Shown here: in pieces, positions 25,709-34,389 of the stretch
How the letters are laid out: each line of letters begins with the position of its first letter
Position numbering within the stretch: position 1 is the first letter of the stretch
From: an uncultured Actinomycetes bacterium
GTDB taxonomy: Bacteria; Actinomycetota; Acidimicrobiia; Acidimicrobiales; RAAP-2
NCBI GenBank assembly: GCA_903874965.1
Contig: CAIQUD010000003.1
Coordinates: forward strand, 1-36,938
Reading direction: 5' to 3'
DNA length: 36,938 bases
Notes under the pieces: model-generated
Database searches by the model: none
What the model was told of the DNA's origin: nothing
The model's input: only the letters and a program-made list of their open reading frames with translations
Made by a program: the position numbers and the translations under genes

Positions 25709-27616
25709 ATGCGCCGTCCACCTAGCGGGTCGATTCCCGACGCCCCAGGTTCCTATCAGTTCTATGACAACGAGGGTCGGTGTCTGTATGTCGGGAAGGC
25801 TTCGTCGCTCCGCCATCGACTGAGTAACTACTTCCAACCTCCAGGAAGCCTCCCTCTTCGCACTGCGCAGATGGTGGCTGCTGCGGATCGAGTTGAGTGG
25901 ACAGTCGTTGCTTCAGAGGTCGATGCGTTGCTGCTCGAACATGCCCTGATCCAAGCACATCAACCCCGTTTCAATATTCGTCTGAAGGATGACAAGACCT
26001 ATCCGTGGCTCGCCTTGTCCGTCAATGAGCAATGGGCGAGACCGGTCGTGTATCGCGGGAAGCGGCGAAAGGGCGTTCAGTACTTTGGCCCGTACCCGCA
26101 CGTTCGCTCACTTCGTCAGACCTTGGACCTCGTTGTCAAGACCTTCCCGGTTCGGACTTGTTCCGATGCAAAATTCGGACGCCATGAAAAGCTCGGGCGT
26201 GCCTGTTTGCTCTTCGACCTTGAGCGATGCAGTGGCCCGTGTATTGGTGCCGTCGACGAAGCGACCTATGGCGACTACGTCACGGGACTTCAGCGCTTCT
26301 TTGCCGGAGATACCGAAGAGATGCTGTCGAACTTGTCGCAGGAGATGGAGGACGCCGCAGCAGCACGTGAGTACGAGCGAGCAGCTCGCGCTCGCGACGC
26401 GCTTACGGCCATTGCCGAAGCGTCGGAGAGCCAAGAAGTCGTCGTCGACGCATCAGGCAGCTTCGATGCCTTTGGATTGCTTGCCAATGAATTGGAGGCC
26501 TCCGTCTCGGTCCTCCACATTCGTCATGGTCGCGTCGTCGGACGCAACGGCTTCATTGCAGATCGAGTCGATGCTCAAGAGACTGATGATCTCATGGCGA
26601 CCTTGCTCGAGCGGTTCTATGAAGAACGAGCTGTGGAGATTCCGAGACAGATCCTCGTGAGCGTTGATCTCGATCCCGCCAGATCTCAAGTCCTGACGTC
26701 TTGGTTGAGCGGCGTTCGTGGGGGACCGGTATCGGTCACAAGCGCCCACCGGGGGCGACGTCGTCAGGTGCTTGAGATGGCCAAACGAAATGCAGGCGAG
26801 GACTTCGCTCGGCATCAACTTCGACGAGCAAGCGACCACAATGCTCGTTCTCGTGCACTTACTGAACTGCAGGCGGCACTGAATCTTCGCGAGGCTCCGC
26901 TTCGCATTGAGTGTTACGACATGAGTCACCTGCAGGGAACCGACTATGTCGGCTCCATGGTGGTCTTTGAAGATGGCTTGGCAAAGCGAAGCGATTATCG
27001 CCACTTCACCGTGAAGACCGTGGAGGGAAATGATGACTTCGCCGCGATGGCGGAGGTTCTCCGTCGGAGGTTGCGACGTCTCGATGAGCAGGAAGACCCT
27101 GCAGGTGGTCGTCGGAGATTTGCCTATCGACCACAACTCTTGTTGATCGACGGTGGAAAGGGTCAGCTTTCCTCCGTGCTTGCGGTTTTGGATGAACTTG
27201 GTCTACGGGACGAGATCGAAGTTGCCTCGCTGGCAAAACAATTCGAAGAGGTCTATCGCCCTGGAAACTTACGACCATGCTTCGTCCCACGCGGTTCCGA
27301 GGGGCTCTTTCTCCTTCAGAGAATTCGAGACGAAGCGCACCGCTTTGCCATCACCTTCCACCGACAACGTCGAGGAGCGCGGATGACCGACTCGGTTCTC
27401 GATGGCATTGTTGGACTTGGTCCCGCGCGGTCAAAGCGACTCCTTGAGACCTTTGGCACCGTGAAGCGGCTTCGCGGCGCGGACTTGGAGGTGTTGACGG
27501 CACTTCCTTGGTTGCCCGACAGCATCGCAACGAAGGTGTTCATGCACCTTCATGCCGACGATCCTGATGCCGAACCGTCCGAAGTGCCCCTCCATGAGGC
27601 CGATCGGCAAGACTAG
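25709..27616 (+). CDS. uvrC: UvrABC excinuclease subunit C
   Basis: Dual-incision nuclease of nucleotide excision repair, 635 residues. The N-terminal GIY-YIG domain begins IPDAPGSYQFYDNEG and CLYVGKASSLRHRL and makes the 3' cut. A Cys-containing segment (ACLLFDLERCSGPC) follows, then a UVR motif (YERAARARDALTAI) that contacts UvrB, the RNase H-like domain with IECYDMSHLQGTDYVGSM and LLLIDGGKGQLSS for the 5' cut, and C-terminal helix-hairpin-helix repeats (GIVGLGPARSKRLLETFG). ATG 25709 is preferred; an upstream in-frame TTG at 25661 would add 16 atypical residues. No strong Shine-Dalgarno sequence is visible. It heads the run leading to rapZ, 4 bp downstream. Confidence 0.96.
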   Translation: MRRPPSGSIPDAPGSYQFYDNEGRCLYVGKASSLRHRLSNYFQPPGSLPLRTAQMVAAADRVEWTVVASEVDALLLEHALIQAHQPRFNIRLKDDKTYPWLALSVNEQWARPVVYRGKRRKGVQYFGPYPHVRSLRQTLDLVVKTFPVRTCSDAKFGRHEKLGRACLLFDLERCSGPCIGAVDEATYGDYVTGLQRFFAGDTEEMLSNLSQEMEDAAAAREYERAARARDALTAIAEASESQEVVVDASGSFDAFGLLANELEASVSVLHIRHGRVVGRNGFIADRVDAQETDDLMATLLERFYEERAVEIPRQILVSVDLDPARSQVLTSWLSGVRGGPVSVTSAHRGRRRQVLEMAKRNAGEDFARHQLRRASDHNARSRALTELQAALNLREAPLRIECYDMSHLQGTDYVGSMVVFEDGLAKRSDYRHFTVKTVEGNDDFAAMAEVLRRRLRRLDEQEDPAGGRRRFAYRPQLLLIDGGKGQLSSVLAVLDELGLRDEIEVASLAKQFEEVYRPGNLRPCFVPRGSEGLFLLQRIRDEAHRFAITFHRQRRGARMTDSVLDGIVGLGPARSKRLLETFGTVKRLRGADLEVLTALPWLPDSIATKVFMHLHADDPDAEPSEVPLHEADRQD

Positions 27617-27620
27617 GGCT

Positions 27621-28478
27621 ATGCACCGATTGCTCATTGTGACGGGGATGTCAGGAGCTGGAAGGTCGACCGCTTCAGCGGCGCTCGAAGATCTTGGTTG
27701 GTACGTGATTGACAACATCCCGACGCCCCTCATTGTTGAGGCAGCACGACTTGCCTGTCATCCGGCAAAGAAGACCGAACGTGTGGCCTTTGTCCTTGGG
27801 CGAAGCGGTCACATTCATGCTCCAGAGCTCGAGCAAGTGCTGCATCGACTCTCAGGTGACTATCTGGTGGATCTGCTCTACCTCGATGCGGATGAAGACG
27901 TGTTGGTGCGTCGCTATGAAGGCAATCGCCGACGCCACCCTCGTTCACTTGTCGGTGTTGTCGAGGCAATTGCTGAGGAGCGTGCAGCCCTAGAGCCGGT
28001 GAAGGAAGTTGCCACCGTTCTTCTCGACACTTCAGAGCTCAACACCAATCAACTTCGACTTCGAATTCAGGATCTCTTCGAAGAAGCTTCGGCCCCAGCC
28101 TCAATGCGAACCTCAGTGACCTCTTTTGGCTTCAAGCATGGGATTCCCTTAGATGTCGATTTGGTCTTTGATGTTCGGTTCCTTCCGAATCCCCACTGGG
28201 AACCTGAGCTTCGCTCGGAAAGTGGACTCAATCCCTCGGTCAAGGACTTCGTTTTTGCGGGGGCCGAGACCGAAGAGTTCCTCATTCGACTCGACGAGAT
28301 GCTTGCGCTGCTGATTCCGGCGTATAGCCGTGAAGGGAAGTCCTACTTCACGATCGCGATTGGCTGCACCGGCGGACGTCACCGTTCCGTCGCCATCGCC
28401 GAAGAAGTAGCGCGCAGAGTGAGAACTGCTGGTCTCTGTGCTGAAGTCAACGTCTTTCACCGCGATATTGATCGATGA
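27621..28478 (+). CDS. rapZ: RapZ/YvcJ family nucleotide-binding protein
   Basis: A 285-residue P-loop protein of the RapZ (YvcJ) family. In E. coli RapZ is an RNA-binding adaptor for small-RNA decay; in Gram-positives it is a nucleotide-binding protein of less certain role. Walker A reads GMSGAGRST, with Arg in place of the usual Lys, a variant I recall from other Actinobacteria. DLGWYVIDNIPTPLI follows, then Walker B-like LLYLDADEDVLVRR and the highly conserved C-terminal GCTGGRHRSVAIAEEVARRV. ATG 27621 begins the family N-terminus and lies 4 bp after uvrC; an in-frame ATG at 27594 would overlap uvrC. The stop overlaps yvcK as ATGA. Confidence 0.94.
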   Translation: MHRLLIVTGMSGAGRSTASAALEDLGWYVIDNIPTPLIVEAARLACHPAKKTERVAFVLGRSGHIHAPELEQVLHRLSGDYLVDLLYLDADEDVLVRRYEGNRRRHPRSLVGVVEAIAEERAALEPVKEVATVLLDTSELNTNQLRLRIQDLFEEASAPASMRTSVTSFGFKHGIPLDVDLVFDVRFLPNPHWEPELRSESGLNPSVKDFVFAGAETEEFLIRLDEMLALLIPAYSREGKSYFTIAIGCTGGRHRSVAIAEEVARRVRTAGLCAEVNVFHRDIDR

Positions 28479-29338
28479 CTGGTCCGAATGTTGTCGTCTT
28501 CGGCGGCGGCCATGGCGCCGCTGCTGCGCTTCGTGCGGTGCGGGTGTACGCCGGATCGATTACCGGCGTCATCACGGTTGCTGATGACGGGGGATCGAGC
28601 GGCCGCCTGAGGACCGCCCTCGATGTCGTGGCAGTTGGTGACCTCAGGCGGTGTCTTCTGGCACTCTCCGCTCATGACGGCCCTCTCGAGGCGCTGTTTG
28701 AACACCGTTTCACCGTAGGCACCCTCGATGGACATCCCGTAGGCAATCTGATGCTCGCTGGGTTGATTGATCTCTACGGGGATCTTCTTGCTGGACTCGA
28801 GGCAGCAGCAACACTGCTCGACTGCGTTGGGAGAGTCCTTCCATCGACGCTCGAACCGGTCGTCTTGGTTGCAGAGACCTCGACCGGTCCAGTCAAGGGT
28901 CAGAGCGCGATTGCACGGCGTCCGGACATCTCGTCGATTCGCCTTGAACCCGCCATTCCCTTAGTTCCAGAGGCCGTCTTGGAGGCAATTGCGGACGCTG
29001 ATCAGATTCTCCTTGGGCCTGGTTCACTCTTCACAAGCGTGCTCGCCTCCGTTGCTCCACCTTGTATTCAAGAAGCCCTAGAACAGACTGGAGCCAAGAA
29101 GATCTACGTGGCGAATCTGCGAGAACAAGTTCCGGAAACCTTCGGTTTTTCCCTGGCTGACCATGTCGATGCATTAATTCGTCATGGCGTGCAACCCGAT
29201 CTTGTCGTGTGGGATCCATCGCTCGGGATGAACCGTGGCAACGTCGTTGTCGACGTGATTGAGGCACCCCTCGCCTTCGAGGATCGGCCTATGCACGACC
29301 CCACTCGTCTGGCGGCGGTAGTGTCGCCGCTGGCGTAG
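28475..29338 (+). CDS. yvcK: YvcK/CofD-like (GluM-type) protein, divergent
   Basis: A 287-residue protein of the YvcK family (related to CofD 2-phospho-L-lactate transferase), which binds UDP-sugars and affects cell-wall synthesis and carbon use in Bacillus and mycobacteria. Recognised motifs are VVVFGGGHGAAAALRAVR, TVADDGGSSGRLR, GHPVGNLMLAGL, LLGPGSLFTSVLA and PDLVVWD. The product is shorter than the usual 310-330 residues, and the conserved PPGD loop reads VVAVGDLRR, having lost both prolines. It starts at ATG 28475, overlapping rapZ by 4 nt. The expected downstream whiA is absent and gap follows after 27 bp. Confidence 0.92.
   Translation: MTGPNVVVFGGGHGAAAALRAVRVYAGSITGVITVADDGGSSGRLRTALDVVAVGDLRRCLLALSAHDGPLEALFEHRFTVGTLDGHPVGNLMLAGLIDLYGDLLAGLEAAATLLDCVGRVLPSTLEPVVLVAETSTGPVKGQSAIARRPDISSIRLEPAIPLVPEAVLEAIADADQILLGPGSLFTSVLASVAPPCIQEALEQTGAKKIYVANLREQVPETFGFSLADHVDALIRHGVQPDLVVWDPSLGMNRGNVVVDVIEAPLAFEDRPMHDPTRLAAVVSPLA
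29312..29330 (+). promoter_or_regulatory. Inverted repeat around a -10-like box upstream of gap
   Basis: GCGGCG (29312-29317) and CGCCGC (29325-29330) flank the loop GTAGTGT, which contains TAGTGT, a TANNNT box. A start about 7 nt downstream would give a leader of about 35 nt before gap. It lies in the last codons of yvcK. It could be an operator, a weak attenuator or a chance feature of GC-rich codons. Confidence 0.25.
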
Positions 29339-29365
29339 GACACGCTCACACTTCTAGGAGGCAAC

Positions 29366-30382
29366 GTGGCAGTTCAGGTCGGCATTAACGGGTTTGGGCG
29401 CATTGGGCGCAACTTCGTTCGAGCAGTGCTTGCAAGTGGTGCTGACATTGAGGTGGTCGCTATTAACGACCTGACCTCGGCGACGACGCTTGCCCACCTT
29501 CTTCGCTACGACTCGACGCAGGGTCGATTCTCAGGAACGGTCGAGGTCGATGGCGACACCATTGTCGTCAACGGCAAGCGAATTGTGGTGTTTGCTGAGC
29601 GTGACCCAGGTGCCCTCGATTGGGCATCGGTCGGTGCTGACGTCGTCGTTGAGTCAACTGGACTCTTCACCACGCGTGAAAAGGCTTCGCAACACTTGAA
29701 GGGTGGAGCAAAGAAGGTCATTGTCTCGGCGCCAGGAACCGAAGTGGATGCAACCTTCGTGATGGGCGTGAATGACGATATGTACGACCCAGCCGCCCAC
29801 ATTGTGGTCTCGAATGCGTCATGTACGACCAACTGCTTCGTGCCCATGGTGAAGGTGCTCGACGATGCCTTCGGCATCATCAGTGGTCTTATGACCACGG
29901 TGCACGCCTACACCAATGATCAAAATCTTCTCGACCTTGCCCACAGTGATCTTCGCCGTGCGAGGGCCGCAGCGGTCAACATCGTGCCGAGTTCCACCGG
30001 CGCAGCTCGAGCGACGAGTCTGGTGCTCGAATCCATGAAGGGAAAGCTTGACGGAACGTCTCTTCGAGTTCCGGTCCCGGTTGGTTCCATCACCGACTTC
30101 ACCGCCGTTGTTCCAGGGAATCCCACGGTTGCTGAAGTGAACGCTGCCTACGCTGCAGCGGCAAAGACCGAGCGACTCGGAAAAGTGCTCGTCTACACCG
30201 AAGAGCCCATTGTTTCCGAAGACATTGTCTCCTCGCCGGCCTCATGCACCTTTGACGCCGGACTCACGATGGTTCAGCGGATCGACGATTCCAGTTCCAT
30301 GGTCAAGGTTCTTGGCTGGTACGACAATGAGTGGGGCTATTCCAACCGACTCGTCGATCTCGCTGTTCTTCTTGGAGCTTGA
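29366..30382 (+). CDS. gap: Glyceraldehyde-3-phosphate dehydrogenase, type I
   Basis: Oxidises and phosphorylates glyceraldehyde-3-phosphate to 1,3-bisphosphoglycerate in glycolysis. The 338-residue product has the NAD-binding GINGFGRIGRNFVRA, the Asp in AINDLT that favours NAD over NADP, the active-site SNASCTTNCF with the catalytic Cys, the catalytic His region TTVHAYTNDQ, and WYDNEWGYSNRLVDL near the end. The GTG start at 29366 has AGGAGG (29356-29361) 4 nt upstream. It is the first of three glycolytic genes, with pgk 5 bp downstream. Confidence 0.97.
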   Translation: MAVQVGINGFGRIGRNFVRAVLASGADIEVVAINDLTSATTLAHLLRYDSTQGRFSGTVEVDGDTIVVNGKRIVVFAERDPGALDWASVGADVVVESTGLFTTREKASQHLKGGAKKVIVSAPGTEVDATFVMGVNDDMYDPAAHIVVSNASCTTNCFVPMVKVLDDAFGIISGLMTTVHAYTNDQNLLDLAHSDLRRARAAAVNIVPSSTGAARATSLVLESMKGKLDGTSLRVPVPVGSITDFTAVVPGNPTVAEVNAAYAAAAKTERLGKVLVYTEEPIVSEDIVSSPASCTFDAGLTMVQRIDDSSSMVKVLGWYDNEWGYSNRLVDLAVLLGA

Positions 30383-30387
30383 GCCCA

Positions 30388-31569
30388 ATGGGAAATAGGC
30401 CGGCTGCCCTAGCTGGGCTTCCTTTGCTCGAGGATCTCGGTGATCTGTCGGGTGCCCGTGTCTTGGTGCGTGCGGACTTCAACGTTCCTCTTGCCGAGCG
30501 GAATGGAGAACGTGTCGTCGTCGACGATTTTCGAATCACCGCAACCTTGCCAACTCTGACCTATCTGCTCGAGCAGGGTGCGACCGTGGCGGTGTGTTCA
30601 CACCTCGGACGACCGACGGTGATGGGGGATCCCAAGTTCTCCATGGCACCTATCGCAGCAGTGATGGAGCGGCTCCTTCCCGGTGTTGAAGTCCTCGAGA
30701 ATGTTCGGTTTCATCCAGGCGAAGAGTCGTGTTCTGATGAAGCAGTTGACGCACTGATTGACTCCTTTGACTGTTTCGTCAACGACGCGTTTGGTTCCTC
30801 GCATCGAAATCACGCCTCGGTTGTTGGCATTGCGAGAAGACTTCCCTCGGCGGCAGGACGTCTGGTGCAACGAGAAGTTGAAGTTCTTGGTGGACTCCTT
30901 CACCAACCACCTTCGCCGTTCGTCGCAATTGTTGGTGGAGCCAAGGTTGCCGACAAGCTGGGCATTCTCATGACGTTGGCCGACAAGGTCGACACCCTGA
31001 TTGTCGGTGGAGCTATGGCGTTTACCTTCCTGGCTGCTCAAGGGCACGAAATTGGCGCTTCGATGGTCGATCCATCCAAGCTCTCGCAATGTCAAGAACT
31101 GCTCAATCGAGACGTCGAGATTCTCCTACCAACCGACATTGTGGCCATTGAGCCTGGTGGCTCCTTTGGGCCACAGTTCAATGGAACGAGTCCTGACGCA
31201 CAGGTGCTCACCTACGGTGAAGACCTTCCCGAAGGCTGGATTGGCCTTGATGTTGGACCCGACAGTGTGAAGGCATTCGGCGAGCGAATTGCTGAGGCCT
31301 CAACGATTCTTTGGAATGGTCCCGTCGGAGCCTTCGAAGATGAGCGGTTTGCCGCAGGAACACTTGGCGTTGCGCATGCGGTGGCAGACAGCAGTGGCTT
31401 CAGTGTCATTGGTGGTGGTGACAGTGCGATGGCGCTCAATGGGGCGGGCCTTGCAGATCAGATTTCCTTCATGTCGACTGGTGGCGGTGCGAGCCTCGAG
31501 TTCATTGAACATGGCGACCTGCCAGGACTTGCAGCGCTGCGTGCCGCCTCGAATGCGCCGAAGGGATGA
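30388..31569 (+). CDS. pgk: Phosphoglycerate kinase
   Basis: Transfers phosphate from 1,3-bisphosphoglycerate to ADP. The 393-residue product has VLVRADFNVPLAER, the substrate-binding SHLGRPT, FVNDAFGSSHRNHAS, the hinge/nucleotide segment VGGAKVADKLGIL, ILWNGPVGAFED and the C-terminal GGGDSAMAL with STGGGASLEFIE. ATG 30388 follows gap by 5 bp with GGAG about 10 nt upstream; the in-frame start at 30331 would overlap gap by about 50 bp and is not preferred. The residues before the conserved domain (PAALAGLPLLEDL) are slightly longer than usual. The stop overlaps the first possible tpiA start (ATGA). Confidence 0.96.
   Translation: MGNRPAALAGLPLLEDLGDLSGARVLVRADFNVPLAERNGERVVVDDFRITATLPTLTYLLEQGATVAVCSHLGRPTVMGDPKFSMAPIAAVMERLLPGVEVLENVRFHPGEESCSDEAVDALIDSFDCFVNDAFGSSHRNHASVVGIARRLPSAAGRLVQREVEVLGGLLHQPPSPFVAIVGGAKVADKLGILMTLADKVDTLIVGGAMAFTFLAAQGHEIGASMVDPSKLSQCQELLNRDVEILLPTDIVAIEPGGSFGPQFNGTSPDAQVLTYGEDLPEGWIGLDVGPDSVKAFGERIAEASTILWNGPVGAFEDERFAAGTLGVAHAVADSSGFSVIGGGDSAMALNGAGLADQISFMSTGGGASLEFIEHGDLPGLAALRAASNAPKG
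31561..31565 (+). promoter_or_regulatory. Ribosome binding site for tpiA
   Basis: AAGGG lies 6 nt before ATG 31572 and directly abuts ATG 31566. The spacing favours the second ATG, although ATGA coupling to pgk could use the first. Confidence 0.4.
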
Positions 31570-31571
31570 CC

Positions 31572-32354
31572 ATGGGGCGAAACGCGCTGATTGCCGGCAA
31601 CTGGAAACTCAATCTTGATCACCATGAAGCCCTTCACCTGATTCGAGATCTTGGCCTTCGGCTGAACCAACTGGAACTCAGCAAGGTTGAAGTTGCTGTT
31701 CATCCTCCCTTCACTGATCTGCGAACGGTCCAGACGATCGTCGAAGGCGACAAGTTGCCGATCAGCCTTGGTGCCCAGCACGTCAGTCATCACGCAAAGG
31801 GTGCCTACACCGGTGAAGTGAGTACCACCATGCTGGCGAAACTAAAAACGCAGTACGTCCTCGTTGGCCATTCTGAGCGTCGGGCGCTTTTTGGAATGGA
31901 TGACCAACTCGTCCAACAAACGGCTGCCGCCGTCATTGCAGAGGGCATGTCAGCAGTGATTTGTGTTGGGGAGTCGGCTGAAGAGCGCGAAGCGGGGGAG
32001 ATGACCGCCGTGCTTGAACGTCAAACGCTCGCAGCGGTTCGAGGATTGCCCGCTACTGCTGCAGACGCCATTGTGCTGGCCTATGAACCCGTCTGGGCAA
32101 TTGGAACCGGTCAAGCGGCAACCGCCGAGGATGCCCAGCATGCAGCAAGCTTTCTCCGGGAAACGCTGAGTTCATCCCTTGGGAAGGCTGCCGCAGATTC
32201 CATTCGGATCCTTTATGGCGGATCAGTGCAGCCGCAAAACACCGAAGAGTTGCTCGGAGGGCCAGATGTCGACGGCGTTCTCGTCGGAGGGGCAAGTCTG
32301 AATGGCGCCACCTTTGCCGAGATCGTCGCAGCCGCTGTCCGGTGCTACGGTTGA
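31572..32354 (+). CDS. tpiA: Triosephosphate isomerase
   Basis: Interconverts dihydroxyacetone phosphate and glyceraldehyde-3-phosphate. The 260-residue product has the N-terminal catalytic Lys in LIAGNWKLN, the catalytic His in VGHSERRALF, the catalytic Glu in AYEPVWAIGTG (loop 6 follows) and the phosphate-binding ILYGGSV and GVLVGGASL. ATG 31572 is chosen on ribosome-binding-site spacing; ATG 31566 would overlap the pgk stop as ATGA and adds only two residues. It is the third glycolytic gene of the gap-pgk-tpiA run and is followed by secG after 25 bp. Confidence 0.96.
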   Translation: MGRNALIAGNWKLNLDHHEALHLIRDLGLRLNQLELSKVEVAVHPPFTDLRTVQTIVEGDKLPISLGAQHVSHHAKGAYTGEVSTTMLAKLKTQYVLVGHSERRALFGMDDQLVQQTAAAVIAEGMSAVICVGESAEEREAGEMTAVLERQTLAAVRGLPATAADAIVLAYEPVWAIGTGQAATAEDAQHAASFLRETLSSSLGKAAADSIRILYGGSVQPQNTEELLGGPDVDGVLVGGASLNGATFAEIVAAAVRCYG

Positions 32355-32367
32355 ATCCCTAGGAACG

Positions 32368-32372
32368 AAGGA
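32368..32372 (+). promoter_or_regulatory. Ribosome binding site deciding the secG GTG start
   Basis: AAGGA with a 7-nt spacer to GTG 32380. It excludes the longer in-frame start at 32302, which would lie inside tpiA. Confidence 0.6.
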
Positions 32373-32379
32373 ACTCCAC

Positions 32380-32607
32380 GTGACGGTCGTCTACCTCATC
32401 ATTGAAGTCATCGCAGCCCTCGCGCTGATTCTGCTTGTCTTGCTGCACAGCGGCAAGGGTGGCGGGCTTTCCGACATGTTTGGTGGTTCCGTTGGAGCAG
32501 CAGCTCAAGGTTCAACGGTTGTTGAGAAGAATCTTGACCGAATCACCATTGTCATTGCTCTTATTTTCTTCTTCACGACGCTGACCCTGGACCTCAGGCT
32601 GCAGTGA
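32380..32607 (+). CDS. secG: Preprotein translocase subunit SecG
   Basis: Small 75-residue accessory subunit of the SecYEG channel. There are two transmembrane helices (VVYLIIEVIAALALILLVLL and ITIVIALIFFFTTLTL) separated by the conserved cytoplasmic loop HSGKGGGLSDMFGG and the following Ser/Gly/Ala-rich turn. GTG 32380 is supported by AAGGA 7 nt upstream. Its position just after tpiA is the standard arrangement in many Gram-positive bacteria. The stop overlaps the GTG of the downstream lipoprotein gene (GTGA). Confidence 0.95.
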   Translation: MTVVYLIIEVIAALALILLVLLHSGKGGGLSDMFGGSVGAAAQGSTVVEKNLDRITIVIALIFFFTTLTLDLRLQ

Positions 32608-34325
32608 GGTTCCCGGTGGCACGTCCCCACCGAGGTGCCGCTGGTCTCCTTGTAAGTCTTCTTCTGACCTCGGTTTTTGCCGCTGGGTGTGGCTCGACCA
32701 TAAAGCCTGCGGACGTCCTCTCTCGAGCCGTTGGAGGAACCGTCACGGTTGCAACGGTCGGAGCGAGAGCAGATTGCTGGCCGCTGCGACCAGCAAGTTC
32801 GTCGCCGGCGTCAGCGCTCGTCGATGCCGCCATCTTGCCTAGTGCCTTCACACTGAATTCTCGAGGCGTGTGGAAGCTGAATCAGGACGTGTTCTCTCAG
32901 GTCGAGCTTTCAAGCACCGATCCTCAGGTTGTGGTGTACTCCCTCAACCCACAGGCAGTTTGGTCGACCGGTCGTCCAATCAGCTCCGTTGACCTCATTG
33001 CAAACTGGCAGGCTGGCAAGAAGTCAACGTTGCAAACAGCGCAGGGCTACCAAGCCATCTCTTCGCTCATTCCAGGTGAATCTGCCGGTCAGGTCATTGC
33101 GACCTTTGCCCACCCGTTCGCTGATTGGCGAGTGTTGTTTGCCAACCTGCTTCCCGCTGAAGTCCTTCGTGCTGGACCAAGGGGTTGCACCAATCCAGTT
33201 GCGTCAATTGATGTCTCGGGTGGCCCATTTTCTCTTGGAGCATCGACGCCAAGCCGAATCACCCTCATCAGGAATCCCCACTGGTGGGGAACAACCGCGT
33301 CCCTTGATCGAGTGGTCATACGGATTGCTCCTTCCACTGCGGTTGCAGCGTCGTGGGTGTCCCACAATGTTGCGCAACTTACGACGTCGACCCCGTTCTC
33401 AACAGCTGACGTTCTCCGTGTTGCGCAGTCGAATCGAACCAGTTCTTCCATTGGCCAAACCTCGGCGATGGTGCAACTCGTGCCGAATCTGAGGACGGGA
33501 CCAATGGCAATCCTCGAGCTTCGACAGGCGGTCGAAACCGCTATCGATCGCTTCAGCCTGGGCCAGGCAATGGTTGGGGCCACCACGGTCAGCATGGGAG
33601 TGCTTTCAAGCGCACTGACTTCGAAACTGGTCACCAATGCGCTTGGCCAGGATCGTGCGGGCGCCTCGGCAATGACGCCACCGGTTCCTCCGACCCCCGA
33701 GGTGGTGGCGGGACTGAGTGCCGCTGGCATTCATCTTGTTGCCGGTCACTACGTCAAAACCGGTGGCCACCCGATTGTCCTCACCATTGGCGTGCCACTC
33801 GACCTTCCTTGGGTTCACGCCTTTACCAATGAGCTCAGCCGCCAATTGCAAGTTGCGGGATTTGGCGTGAGAATTCGATTCGTTCCAAATGGTGTGGTCG
33901 CTTCGACCCAACTTGCGTTGCACCAACTTGATGGAGCCGTGCTCCTTCGAACTGCCTCGCAAGCAGTGAGCCTCGAGGCCCCATGGTTCCTGTCGGCCAA
34001 GTCAGGGGGGCGAGTGCTTGCGAACCCTGGTGGCTATACCAATCCGCAAGTCGATGCAGCTTTCGCGTTGGCATCCACGCAGCTCAATCCAGTTGATGCT
34101 GCGGTGACCTACCGCTCAATCGACGCACAACTTTCCTCCGACGTCGGCGTCATTCCGTTGAACTCTCTCGCAGCATTCCAGGCATGGCGAACAAGACTCG
34201 ATGGTGTGTCGATCTATCCGTATGGCGGAGTGACAACGCAAGATGCTGAAACTTGGGCGATCTTGGTTCCATCACACGCAGGAGCCAAGCCGCAAGTTCT
34301 GAATCCAACCATGACGGTTGGCTAG
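32604..34325 (+). CDS. ABC transporter substrate-binding lipoprotein, family 5 (peptide-type)
   Basis: A 573-residue extracellular solute-binding protein of the SBP_bac_5 (OppA/DppA) family. The N-terminus has basic residues, a hydrophobic stretch (GLLVSLLLTSVFAAGCGS) and a lipobox-like AAGC that departs slightly from the L-x-x-C consensus, so it is probably a lipoprotein anchored by that Cys. The mature part has the family features VYSLNPQAVWSTGRPISSVDLIANW, split here as two adjoining motifs, and ITLIRNPHWWG. GTG 32604 overlaps the secG stop, indicating translational coupling. No permease or ATPase is adjacent. The Opp operon 25 kb away lacks its own binding protein, so this could be its receptor, by inference only. 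The ligand is unknown. Confidence 0.86.
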   Translation: MRFPVARPHRGAAGLLVSLLLTSVFAAGCGSTIKPADVLSRAVGGTVTVATVGARADCWPLRPASSSPASALVDAAILPSAFTLNSRGVWKLNQDVFSQVELSSTDPQVVVYSLNPQAVWSTGRPISSVDLIANWQAGKKSTLQTAQGYQAISSLIPGESAGQVIATFAHPFADWRVLFANLLPAEVLRAGPRGCTNPVASIDVSGGPFSLGASTPSRITLIRNPHWWGTTASLDRVVIRIAPSTAVAASWVSHNVAQLTTSTPFSTADVLRVAQSNRTSSSIGQTSAMVQLVPNLRTGPMAILELRQAVETAIDRFSLGQAMVGATTVSMGVLSSALTSKLVTNALGQDRAGASAMTPPVPPTPEVVAGLSAAGIHLVAGHYVKTGGHPIVLTIGVPLDLPWVHAFTNELSRQLQVAGFGVRIRFVPNGVVASTQLALHQLDGAVLLRTASQAVSLEAPWFLSAKSGGRVLANPGGYTNPQVDAAFALASTQLNPVDAAVTYRSIDAQLSSDVGVIPLNSLAAFQAWRTRLDGVSIYPYGGVTTQDAETWAILVPSHAGAKPQVLNPTMTVG

Positions 34326-34389
34326 CCAATCAAGAGGTGCCTCTGCTCGCGCTAGAGTGGCTCTCTGCGGTCCTCGGATTGTGGCACAC

